A stretch of 64,000 nt of DNA from Prosthecobacter algae (GTDB lineage: Bacteria > Verrucomicrobiota > Verrucomicrobiia > Verrucomicrobiales > Verrucomicrobiaceae): the NCBI RefSeq assembly GCF_039542385.1, contig NZ_BAABIA010000005.1:186001-250000 (forward strand). Direction: 5' to 3'. Positions 35,726-43,619 of the stretch are shown here, piece by piece (within the stretch, counting starts at the first letter, position 1; the number at the start of each line of letters is the position of its first letter). The notes under the pieces are model-generated. The model searched no databases. It was not told the DNA's origin and worked only from the letters and a program-made list of their open reading frames with translations. A program made the position numbers and the translations under genes.

Positions 35726-36626
35726 TGAGGTGCAGGGGTTTCAGTTCCGCCGTGCGCCAGCGATGCTCCAGCGGCAGCTCAGGTTCCGCCTCTTCATGGA
35801 AGGCCAGCCAATCCGTGCGCACCTTGTCCCAGTCTTGCAGAGTCAGGCCGTGGGAGGCGAAAAGCTGGCGGATCTGGGCACTGTCCCATTTCAGGATGTC
35901 TTCCAGGATGGGCACCAGCACGCTGGGGCTGTGATTGCTGAGGACCGTCCGTTTGGCGATGCGGCCAATGGATTTGGCCTCCGAAACGGCAATCGTGTGG
36001 CCATCGCGGCTGTTCACATGCTGCATCACGTATAAGTCGGAACTGCCATCGCCGATGTAGATCGTGCGGTCTGGGCTGACGTGCAGCTTGGACTCCAGCT
36101 CCTGTAGGACGGCCACCTTGCCGTAACCCGCTGGCACCCGGCGCACGGCGGAGATTTCCCCCGTGCCAGGATCAAAGTCGAAGTCCGTGCCAAACACGCG
36201 CTCTGGCGGGACGATGCCCTCCAGGGCGGAGCGCACCACTTCGGTGGGCCCGGCAGAGATGACGTGGAACTCGAAGCGGCAGTTGCCCAGTTGCTGACCG
36301 AGGATCTGGGTGAGCAGGTCCACATTGTATTTCAGGCGCACCTGCTTGCCGGTTTCGATAAGGTGCTCGCGCCGGACTCCGCGGAATCCGGGGTCGTGTC
36401 GCAGCAGGTAGGCCAGTTCGGCTCCTTGCTGGACAAAGTTGATCTTGGCAAGACCAGCGACTTTTTCTTCGAAATCACGAACGCCCATCATTTCACTGAG
36501 GACGAGACCTGAATCATTAAAACTGAGGGTTTTGTCGAAGTCGCTGGCCACGAGGTACTGCGTGACGGCATCGGGGGATTTAAACATGGGGGGAGTGGGG
36601 GGGTTTGGGAAAGAGCGGTAAGGCAT
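35715..36626 (-). CDS. HAD-superfamily phosphatase (SerB-like)
   Basis: The protein has 303 residues. Motif I is [15 protein letters not shown] near residue 28, motif II is [15 protein letters not shown], and motif IV is [15 protein letters not shown] near residue 195. The large cap lies between I and II. The ATG at 36626 is favoured because an AGAAGGA Shine-Dalgarno stretch lies 7 nt before it; an alternative ATG at 36587 has none. Its 3' end overlaps the MFS gene. The pair lies divergent from a GntR-LacI regulator, suggesting sugar-phosphate metabolism. Confidence 0.85.
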   Translation of the reverse strand: MPYRSFPNPPTPPMFKSPDAVTQYLVASDFDKTLSFNDSGLVLSEMMGVRDFEEKVAGLAKINFVQQGAELAYLLRHDPGFRGVRREHLIETGKQVRLKYNVDLLTQILGQQLGNCRFEFHVISAGPTEVVRSALEGIVPPERVFGTDFDFDPGTGEISAVRRVPAGYGKVAVLQELESKLHVSPDRTIYIGDGSSDLYVMQHVNSRDGHTIAVSEAKSIGRIAKRTVLSNHSPSVLVPILEDILKWDSAQIRQLFASHGLTLQDWDKVRTDWLAFHEEAEPELPLEHRWRTAELKPLHLNGH

Positions 36627-36647
36627 AACAGTGTCCTTCTAATTGAT

Positions 36648-36733
36648 ATGTCATTTACCAGCATCGGAGATGCCAAGAGGCCTCAAAAGCCGCTTTTCTC
36701 TTGCTTCCACATCCATCAAAGCTGTAATGTCAT
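36648..36733. promoter_or_regulatory. Repeated ATGTCAT half-sites between divergent genes
   Basis: ATGTCAT occurs at 36648-36654 and 36727-36733, each followed by an A/T-rich stretch, flanking the divergent promoter region of the HAD-MFS operon and the GntR-LacI regulator. They are candidate operator half-sites for that regulator. This is an inference from position only. Confidence 0.3.
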
Positions 36734-36739
36734 ATTTAA

Positions 36740-37915
36740 ATGATGAAATCTGGTCTCCGCCCTGCCCCGCCCAAATACCAGCTGGTGTTTGAGAACCTGC
36801 GGCAGGAAATCCTCTCGGGGCAGTATCGGGCAGGGCAGAAGATTCCCAGCGAAGCCCATCTGGAAAAACGCTTCGGGGCCTCGCGTATCACCATTGGCCG
36901 CGCCGTGCGTGATCTGTGCCATCAAGGCCTGGTGGAACGGCGGGCGGGCTCCGGCACCTTTGTGAGGCCCACTGCACCGCCGCTGGCAGCGGCCAGCGGA
37001 CTGTCCTTTGGCCTCCTGATCCCCGATCTGGGCCGCACAGAGATTTTTGAATTCATTTGCCAGGGCATGGCCGAGGCACCGCATGCGCAAGAGCACGCGC
37101 TGCTATGGTGCAATGCGATGGCCGCCCCCGGCAGTCTGGCAGAGGAGCGCGCGTGGCAGATCTGCCAGCAGCACATCGCCCGTCGTGTCTCCGGCGTCTT
37201 TTTCGCCCCGCTGGAAGAGAATCCCGACACCGCAGGCCTTGAAACCATGAACGTACGGATCCTGGCCGCACTGAAGGAGGCCGGCATCCCGGTAGTGCTG
37301 TTGGACCGCGATGCCCTTCCCTTCCCCGGCCGCAGCGACTGCGACCTCGTGGGCCTGGACAACTGGCGGGCCGGGCTGGTAGCCACGAATCATTTGTTAG
37401 GCCTCGGCAGTTCCCACCCCTTCTTCCTCTGCAGCAGCCGCCGCACCGCCTCCTCCGTGGAGGAACGCATCGCCGGATTTCACGCCGCCCTCGCAGCGCG
37501 CTCCCAGCCTGTGGACCCAGCCCAGGTACAGCGCCTGGACCTGGAGGATGACGGTGCCCTGCGCCAAATGATCACCGAACACCGCCCGGAAGCCGTTGTC
37601 TGCGCCAATGACCGCACCGCCGGTCGTCTCATGCAGGCCGCCCTCGCCCAGGGGCTGCGCATCCCGCAGGATCTGCGCATCATCGGCCTGGACGACATCC
37701 CCTACGCCAGCCTCTTTTCCGTACCGCTCACCACCCTGCGCCAGCCTTGTCGGGAGATCGGCATCGCTGCCATGCAGACCATGCTCGAGCGACTCAAACA
37801 ACCTGACCTCCCCCCTCGCCGCATCACTCTCGATGCCGCCCTTGTCGTGAGGCAATCGTGCGATACCCCCTTGCCCCCAGGTGAAGAGCGCGAGTTCTTG
37901 GTGCAGCGTGGGTGA
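36740..37915 (+). CDS. GntR-type HTH fused to LacI-like ligand-binding domain (AraR-type regulator)
   Basis: The protein has 391 residues. The N-terminal winged HTH (about 12-78) shows KYQLVFENLRQEILSGQYRA, IPSEAHLEKRFGASRITIGR and LVERRAGSGTFV, all GntR features. Residues 88-385 form a periplasmic-binding-protein-like (LacI/AraR) sugar sensor: GLLIPDLGRTEIFEFICQGM, PEAVVCANDRTAGRLM and IIGLDDIPYASLFSVPLTTL. This GntR-plus-LacI architecture fits sugar-responsive repressors. The divergent HAD-MFS operon is the likely target. Confidence 0.9.
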   Translation: MMKSGLRPAPPKYQLVFENLRQEILSGQYRAGQKIPSEAHLEKRFGASRITIGRAVRDLCHQGLVERRAGSGTFVRPTAPPLAAASGLSFGLLIPDLGRTEIFEFICQGMAEAPHAQEHALLWCNAMAAPGSLAEERAWQICQQHIARRVSGVFFAPLEENPDTAGLETMNVRILAALKEAGIPVVLLDRDALPFPGRSDCDLVGLDNWRAGLVATNHLLGLGSSHPFFLCSSRRTASSVEERIAGFHAALAARSQPVDPAQVQRLDLEDDGALRQMITEHRPEAVVCANDRTAGRLMQAALAQGLRIPQDLRIIGLDDIPYASLFSVPLTTLRQPCREIGIAAMQTMLERLKQPDLPPRRITLDAALVVRQSCDTPLPPGEEREFLVQRG

Positions 37916-37987
37916 GACCACCTTAATATCTTACCTTGGCCATGGATAGCTTCCTCCTCCAGACGTCCAGCGCAGAGATATGGCCAG

Positions 37988-40102
37988 CTATCCGAGCGTG
38001 CAGCCCTGACAAAGATAAGCCAGACTGCCGAACTTATCTGTTGGAGGAGCCACCTTGACCTCTGGAAACGGTGTCAACTTTCTACACTCTGTGCATTCGA
38101 TGTCCAAGGACGGTAACCGGAGATGCATCGCAAGGCCTGCAGGTAGTACGTCCTTCACTCCAGACAGTTGGCGCAAACCCTTGACCAATGGAATGCGCAA
38201 GTCCGTAAATCCCGCCCAGAATTCACCAATGAGTGCCAAGTTCGGTTTGCACTCCTTCAGCAACCGCGCCGTGCCGCGATAGCCCAAATGGACGTCTTTG
38301 AGTTTCGAGGCATCTCTAAGCTCTTCGATGGTTGGCTGGCTAATGTGTGCGATCAAAACATCGCACTTGGAGAGATGTTGCTGAAGGTCCGCAAAGTATG
38401 CGGTATCCGCTGTATAGCCGATCCGTAGAACCGTTTTCCCTTTATTGTCGAGAAGTTCCACCATCATTCCCAGCGCATGCTGTACATCAGTCCCGTGGTT
38501 CACCTTGAATGGAGTGATGCGCACCGGAATCTTTGCGGGGTGCTCGCCTAAATGGAGAGGTTGCGGAAACCCGCTTCCCATGACTATTGGCGGATGCTGA
38601 TGCTGGGGCTTATCAAACCCGAATTTTGTCGCAGTACTCGTATCTTCATCCCATAGTAAAACATAAGGCTTGCTGCCAGGTCCCTTCGTGGAAGCCAAGC
38701 GTTTGTAGAGTTCATACCGGAGGTCGTCGATGTGCTTGAGGTCGCTGTTATGGTCGGGATGATTGTGGCTCACCACCACGGCAGCGATTTCCCGCCCGTG
38801 ATAGCCGGCATCGTGAAAGTTTCGCAGAAAGTCGAATCCAGGATCAATCACAATCCCATAACCTCTCCACTTCAGGAAATAACCACCACCGCGCCAGCGC
38901 CGCTCCGAGCCTTCAAGAAGGGTGACGGCACTGCTCCAGCCACGCAGAATGCTCAGCGTGTTGTCTCGCTCGGAATCAACCTTCTTGATGTATCTATCGT
39001 ACTGTGTATCTCCGGCTTCGTTGATAGCCGCGATGATCCCATCTTCGATTTCTGCAGTATCACTACCACTCGTTGGTCTTGCCATCATGGCACGGTCATC
39101 TGGAGAAAGCGCAGTAGGAACAATCTTCGACCTCAAAATCTGCAAGCCGCGGCGAGCGCGAGCGTGATCACCACCGTGAGTGTCTGCGCTCGCAAGAGCT
39201 TTCTGGTAGGCACTCTCGGCATCCTCCAGTTTTCCCGCGTCAACATACGTCTGAGCAAGATTGGTCCACGCTTTTGCGGGATTGTGGTAGTTGGGATCGT
39301 TGAGAGCCTGGCGGAAGGCCTGAATCGCCTCGTCGTGCTCGCCTGTGGCTCGTAGTGCGATGCCGAGGTTGGTCCAAGCGGTTCCAGGTGTCGCGTAGTT
39401 CGGATCGGCAAGAGCCTGGCGGTAGGCTTTAATCGCCTCGCCGTGCTCTCCTTTGGCTGCTAGTACGAGGCCGAGGTTGGTCCAAGCGATTCCAGGTGAA
39501 GTGAAATTCGGATCTTCAAGAGCCTTGCCGTAGGCTTTAATCGCCTCGTCGGGCTCGCCTTTGGCTACTAGTGCGATGCCGAGGTTATTCCAAGTGTTTC
39601 CATGTGTCGCGTAGTTCGGATCTTCAAGAGCCTTGCCGTAGGCTTTAATCGCCTCGTCGGGCTCGCCTTTGGCTAGTAGTGCGAGGCCGAGGTTGGTCCA
39701 AGCGTATCCAGGTTGATCGAATTGAGGATCGTCGAGGACTCTGCGGTAGGACTTAATCGCCTCCTCGTGCTGGCCACTCCCATGAAAAGCAGAGCCACGA
39801 ACAAAGTGAAGGAATCCTTGCCAACGCTCGGGCATCTTGAGCTCCGTCTCGGCCGCAAGTTTGAGAGCCTTGTCGAACTCTCCCATTCGACTCACTCTGC
39901 TCGCTTCGATCAACGCCTTAGCCCACTCCCAACCTTGAGCATCTGCAAAGGCCATCGCGGCCTTGGATGCTACATCCGGAGCCAATGCCTTTCCTTTGAG
40001 AGGTGTTTGCTCCTTCCGGGCAGCCCAGAAGAGGCGGCTGAACTCGGCCTCGTGATCATCGTTGGAGCGCTTCGAGGCCATTTTCTGCAGTGATGGTTGC
40101 AT
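37988..40102 (-). CDS. TPR protein fused to a metallo-beta-lactamase-fold hydrolase and a zinc ribbon
   Basis: The protein has 704 residues. Six TPR-like 36-residue repeats run from about 98 to 313 (unit AWTNLGLALLAKGEPDEAIK). An MBL-fold hydrolase follows (about 400-650), with VIDPGFDFLRNFHDAGYHG, the metal motif SHNHPDHNSDLKHID and later TADTAYF. The C-terminus has two CxxC knuckles (CTEC near 660, CQGC near 700), likely a zinc ribbon. The gene looks less GC-rich than its neighbours and its TPR DNA is near-identical, suggesting acquisition and recent expansion. Its substrate is unknown. The start at 40102 (or 40081) has no clear Shine-Dalgarno site. Confidence 0.72.
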   Translation of the reverse strand: MQPSLQKMASKRSNDDHEAEFSRLFWAARKEQTPLKGKALAPDVASKAAMAFADAQGWEWAKALIEASRVSRMGEFDKALKLAAETELKMPERWQGFLHFVRGSAFHGSGQHEEAIKSYRRVLDDPQFDQPGYAWTNLGLALLAKGEPDEAIKAYGKALEDPNYATHGNTWNNLGIALVAKGEPDEAIKAYGKALEDPNFTSPGIAWTNLGLVLAAKGEHGEAIKAYRQALADPNYATPGTAWTNLGIALRATGEHDEAIQAFRQALNDPNYHNPAKAWTNLAQTYVDAGKLEDAESAYQKALASADTHGGDHARARRGLQILRSKIVPTALSPDDRAMMARPTSGSDTAEIEDGIIAAINEAGDTQYDRYIKKVDSERDNTLSILRGWSSAVTLLEGSERRWRGGGYFLKWRGYGIVIDPGFDFLRNFHDAGYHGREIAAVVVSHNHPDHNSDLKHIDDLRYELYKRLASTKGPGSKPYVLLWDEDTSTATKFGFDKPQHQHPPIVMGSGFPQPLHLGEHPAKIPVRITPFKVNHGTDVQHALGMMVELLDNKGKTVLRIGYTADTAYFADLQQHLSKCDVLIAHISQPTIEELRDASKLKDVHLGYRGTARLLKECKPNLALIGEFWAGFTDLRIPLVKGLRQLSGVKDVLPAGLAMHLRLPSLDIECTECRKLTPFPEVKVAPPTDKFGSLAYLCQGCTLG
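39507..39675 (-). repeat. Near-identical 108-bp TPR-coding repeats
   Basis: A stretch of about 61 bp starting at 39507 recurs identically 108 bp further on, at 39615-39675, inside the TPR array. 108 bp codes for exactly one 36-residue repeat. The other units are more divergent. Recent unit duplication is the simplest explanation; an assembly artefact in the repeat is the main alternative. Confidence 0.7.
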
Positions 40103-40218
40103 CTCGAATCATACAAAGGCGTAGTTTGCGACACAAATTATTCCAAACTTTATGAGCAAATCTTTTATTTATTAGAGGATTGCTTACCCAAGCCCGACAG
40201 TGTGCGACGATCCCTGCC

Positions 40219-41040
40219 TCACTTCCCTGTATCCAGAAACTTGATCACCTTTTCCAGCCATTTGGCTTCGGGGGCACTGTGGCCTTGGCCGGGGATTTGG
40301 AAGAGTTTCACGCCTTTGAAGTCGTCGCTTTGGAAGCCTTGCTCATAGATGGCCAGGGTGTTGTCGAGATTGGAATCTTTGTCGCCGGTAATGAGGGCGA
40401 AGCGGTTTTGCTGCTGGGCGATCTGGGCCATCTGCGGATGGGGGAAGTAACGGCGGTCATAAGCCATGCCGCCTTTGCCCTGGGTGGGGCGGAAGTAGTT
40501 CACACCCATGAAGCAGGCTGCCCCGGTGAACATGTCTGAATAAGCGACGCCGATCATGGAGGCGACCCGGGCCCCGCCGGAGTGACCGCTGACATACACG
40601 CGGTCCGGGTTCACCTTGTAGAGCTGGCGCAGGTGGTGGTTGGCATCCACGGCTAAGCGGATGCGATCCGGCACCTCGCGGTTGTTGCCAGAATTGACAG
40701 CGCCAATGAAGATCAGTTTTTCATCGGCCAGCACCTTTTCCCATTCGGGATTGAGGTTCGGTTTTTCCCCGGGGCTGATCCAAATGAAAAGGCCGTGAGG
40801 ATCGCTGTCTTTGTAGCCTTTGGGGACGATGATTTCGAAAGTTTCACGGCTGAGGTCATAGGGCCGGGGGGCATCGGAATCCGACAGCCGCATCTGGTAC
40901 TGCTCGTCGCTGTTTTGGGGAATGGAGCCTTGGAAAGTGATAGTGCTGCGGACGCCCAGCTTGATTTCCGGGGCCGCCGGTGTGGCGGCGGCGAGGGGGA
41001 AGACGGCGGTGAGGAGGGCGAGGAGAGAAAAACGAAGCAT
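40219..41040 (-). CDS. Exported alpha/beta-hydrolase (PHB-depolymerase-like esterase)
   Basis: The protein has 273 residues with a signal peptide (MLRFSLLALLTAVFPLAAA). The nucleophile elbow is VYVSGHSGGARVASM, with Ser as nucleophile. ITGDKDSNLDNT holds a likely acid, and the catalytic His is in IPGQGHSAPEAKWL near the end. The layout resembles secreted esterases related to poly(hydroxyalkanoate) depolymerases and feruloyl esterases. The substrate is not known. It is divergent from lysA. Confidence 0.82.
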   Translation of the reverse strand: MLRFSLLALLTAVFPLAAATPAAPEIKLGVRSTITFQGSIPQNSDEQYQMRLSDSDAPRPYDLSRETFEIIVPKGYKDSDPHGLFIWISPGEKPNLNPEWEKVLADEKLIFIGAVNSGNNREVPDRIRLAVDANHHLRQLYKVNPDRVYVSGHSGGARVASMIGVAYSDMFTGAACFMGVNYFRPTQGKGGMAYDRRYFPHPQMAQIAQQQNRFALITGDKDSNLDNTLAIYEQGFQSDDFKGVKLFQIPGQGHSAPEAKWLEKVIKFLDTGK

Positions 41041-41157
41041 GCTGTCATCACAACGGATGAAGCGGCATAATCCAAGAGAGAAGTTTCACCTGGAGGCCCA
41101 GGGACGCACGGCAGCGGTTGCGCCCGCGCCATTCCCGCCTATCTACCCAGCCCGCAT

Positions 41158-42450
41158 ATGCACAGTTTCCGTTATACCGAGGGCGAATTGTTCGCCGAAA
41201 ACGTCTCTCTCCAATCCCTGGCCGAGCAACACGGCACGCCCTTGTACGTGTATTCCAAAGCCACGATCACGGGCCACTTCACCCGCCTGGATGCGGCATT
41301 GGGCAAGCTGGACCACCTCATCTGCTACGCGGTGAAGGCGAACTCCAACCTCGCCGTGCTGAGCACCATCGCCAAGCTGGGTGGCGGGTTTGACATCGTT
41401 TCCGCAGGCGAACTTTACCGCGTGATCAAGGCCGGGGGCGATGCCTCCAAGTGTACCTTCGCCGGTGTGGGCAAGACCCGCGACGAGATCGTCTATGCGC
41501 TGGAACAGGGCGTGTACTGCATCAATGCTGAGTCTGAAGCTGAGCTGCGCTACATCAACCAAGTGGCGGGCGAGATCGGCAAAAAGGCCCCCGTGGCCGT
41601 GCGTGTGAACCCGAACGTGGATGCGAAGACGCACGCGAAGATTACCACGGGCAAGAGCGAGAACAAATTTGGCATCGAGTTTGAAAACATCCTCGACGTC
41701 TATGGTCGTGTGGCTGCCGAGATGCCCAATCTCCAGATCAAGGGCCTCCAGATGCACATCGGCTCCCAGCTCACCAGCGTGGACCCGTTTGTGGAAGCGG
41801 TGAAGAAAGTGGTGCCACTCGTCCAGGAAGTGAAGGACAAGTACGGCATCCAGTTTTTCAGCATCGGCGGCGGCATCGGCATCAACTACAAGCAGAGCCT
41901 GGACTCCGGCGATGAAGGCTGGTGGCAGGAAAACAGCGAAGTGCATCCCCTCACCGTCCAGGCCTATGCCGAAGCCGTGGTGCCACACCTGGCCCCTCTG
42001 GGCCTGCGCATCCTCTGCGAGCCCGGCCGTTTCATGGTGGGCAATGCGGGCGTGCTTTTGACCAAGGTGCTCTATGAGAAGCGCGGTGCGGCCAAGACCT
42101 TCAAGATCGTGGACGCCGGCATGAACGACCTCATCCGCCCGACCCTTTATGAAGGCTGGCACATGATCACCCCCCTGAAGCAACCGACGACGGATGCGGT
42201 GGAGAAGGTGGACGTGGTGGGCCCGATCTGCGAGACCGGCGATTTCCTGGCGCAGAACCGCGAGATTCCCCTCGTGAACGAAGGCGACTACCTGGCCGTG
42301 CTCAGCGCGGGGGCGTATGGTTTTACCATGGCCTCCAACTACAACACCCGCCCGATGCCTGCCGAGATCCTGGTGGATGGCGACAAGGCCACCGTGGTGC
42401 GCGAGCGCCAGACGCTGGAAGACGTGCTGAAGGGCGAGCACATCGCCTAA
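41158..42450 (+). CDS. lysA: Diaminopimelate decarboxylase
   Basis: LysA decarboxylates meso-diaminopimelate to lysine using pyridoxal phosphate. The 430 residues are normal for the family. Motifs are LICYAVKANSNLAVL with the PLP lysine, GGGFDIVSAGELYR, MHIGSQLTSVDPFVEAV, SIGGGIGINY, CEPGRFMVGNAG, and GPICETGDFLAQNREIP with an active-site Cys. The ATG at 41158 begins MHSFRYTEGELFAENVSLQS, matching known starts. A good terminator follows. Confidence 0.96.
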   Translation: MHSFRYTEGELFAENVSLQSLAEQHGTPLYVYSKATITGHFTRLDAALGKLDHLICYAVKANSNLAVLSTIAKLGGGFDIVSAGELYRVIKAGGDASKCTFAGVGKTRDEIVYALEQGVYCINAESEAELRYINQVAGEIGKKAPVAVRVNPNVDAKTHAKITTGKSENKFGIEFENILDVYGRVAAEMPNLQIKGLQMHIGSQLTSVDPFVEAVKKVVPLVQEVKDKYGIQFFSIGGGIGINYKQSLDSGDEGWWQENSEVHPLTVQAYAEAVVPHLAPLGLRILCEPGRFMVGNAGVLLTKVLYEKRGAAKTFKIVDAGMNDLIRPTLYEGWHMITPLKQPTTDAVEKVDVVGPICETGDFLAQNREIPLVNEGDYLAVLSAGAYGFTMASNYNTRPMPAEILVDGDKATVVRERQTLEDVLKGEHIA

Positions 42451-42476
42451 TTCGATCCCGATCCTCCGACAAATTC

Positions 42477-42511
42477 AGCCCCCTCTGCCTTCGCGGTGGA
42501 GGGTGCTTTTT
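42477..42511 (+). terminator. Intrinsic terminator after lysA
   Basis: CCCTCTGCC (42481-42489) pairs with GGTGGAGGG (42495-42503) including two G-T pairs, with outer AGC/GCT pairs beyond one mismatch. The loop is TTCGC and a TTTTT tract ends at 42511. Confidence 0.8.
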
Positions 42512-42555
42512 GTGGCACTTGAGATGGACCGCACAGGGGACTATGCGGGCTACCT

Positions 42556-43518
42556 TCACTCCGGTTTCGCCGCTTCCTGTTCCACGCTCTTTTTTACCAG
42601 GGATTCAAAGACGAACCACTGGTCCCAGTGCTCATGGACAAAGCGGTGCATGATGGGAAGCCAGACTTTGCCCAGGTCATCGGCACGCTGCTTGGTCTTG
42701 CCATCGTAGAAGCAGGGGCCGCAGACGATGCGGTATTTCAGGGTGCCCATGCGCTGGAGGAAGATGGGGTAGCAGGGCACGCGGGCGATCTCTGCCAGCA
42801 CCAGGGGCCCGCGCGGGATTTTGAAGGTGACGCCCTCATCATCCATCTCGATGGGGGAGACGCCCGTGACGACCCGATCCCCCTGCACGGCCACGGCTTC
42901 GCCTGCCATGAGGATGCGGCAAAGCTCCAGCCCCAGGTGGCTGTCCACCTCATTGTAGTGGACACGCAGGTGCGGATTTTCATCTTCCACCTTCTTCAGT
43001 TCGGCCGCCCGCAGTTCCTGCAGCTCCTCGGTTTGCTCAGGAACACGCACCATGTGCAGGGTGCGGCCAAACTTTTGGGCGAACAGAGTGGCTCCAATGT
43101 CGTAATTGCCACTGTGAATCGTGAAAACCAGGACCCCGCCCGGCTGCGCGCGCATTTCTTCGAAATGCTCGAGATTGGGGATATCCCAGGTGACCTCCCG
43201 CTTAAAATGCATGTGCCAAAGGCGGTCGAGGTAGGTCAGGGCGAACTGGTGAAACACCTGGTAACCAGCCCACCAGCGGCGCAGAGGGCCGAAGTCCGGG
43301 CGCAGCCCCTTCAAATTATCCAGCACGGCCCGGCGCTGCGGGCCTGCCAGGCAGTAGATGGCCCACACCACGGTGGAATTGAGTACGAGGCACAACCAAA
43401 CGGGCAAAATGCGCAGAATTTTGAGCAAAATCTGGGTCCAGAAAGCTCCATGCAGCCCAGTATTCCGCAGACGCGGCGCTTGCGGAGGTGGAGCTTTGGC
43501 GGTTTCTTCTGGAGGCAT
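42556..43518 (-). CDS. Lipid A biosynthesis-type acyltransferase (LpxL/HtrB-like)
   Basis: This family transfers acyl chains to lipid A precursors at the inner membrane; relatives act in aryl-polyene and flexirubin-type pigment clusters. The ATG at 43518 gives 320 residues; another lies at 43572, and neither has a clear Shine-Dalgarno site. A hydrophobic helix is near residue 30 (ILRILPVWLCLVLNSTVVWA). The catalytic-type HSGNYDIG replaces the classical HxxxxD region, with LEHFEEMRAQPGGVLVFTI before it and GDRVVTGVSPIEM after. It lies divergent from the halogenase-like flavoprotein. Confidence 0.8.
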   Translation of the reverse strand: MPPEETAKAPPPQAPRLRNTGLHGAFWTQILLKILRILPVWLCLVLNSTVVWAIYCLAGPQRRAVLDNLKGLRPDFGPLRRWWAGYQVFHQFALTYLDRLWHMHFKREVTWDIPNLEHFEEMRAQPGGVLVFTIHSGNYDIGATLFAQKFGRTLHMVRVPEQTEELQELRAAELKKVEDENPHLRVHYNEVDSHLGLELCRILMAGEAVAVQGDRVVTGVSPIEMDDEGVTFKIPRGPLVLAEIARVPCYPIFLQRMGTLKYRIVCGPCFYDGKTKQRADDLGKVWLPIMHRFVHEHWDQWFVFESLVKKSVEQEAAKPE

Positions 43519-43619
43519 GAGGGGGCAGCTTCGATGTCTATCCGTGACTCCATGGGCCACAGCCTGAAACATCTCTTCAGCTCTACCTTTGCCTAGACCA
43601 GCAACTCCGTCAAAACAAC

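Noticed and set aside
39400..39720. Regularly spaced near-identical DNA repeats that could suggest a CRISPR array
   Set aside because: The period is exactly 108 bp, the spacers are also similar, and the sequence codes in frame for TPR units.
41143..42441. 432-codon minus-strand frame opposite lysA
   Set aside because: Antisense to a well-supported lysA with PLP and active-site motifs.
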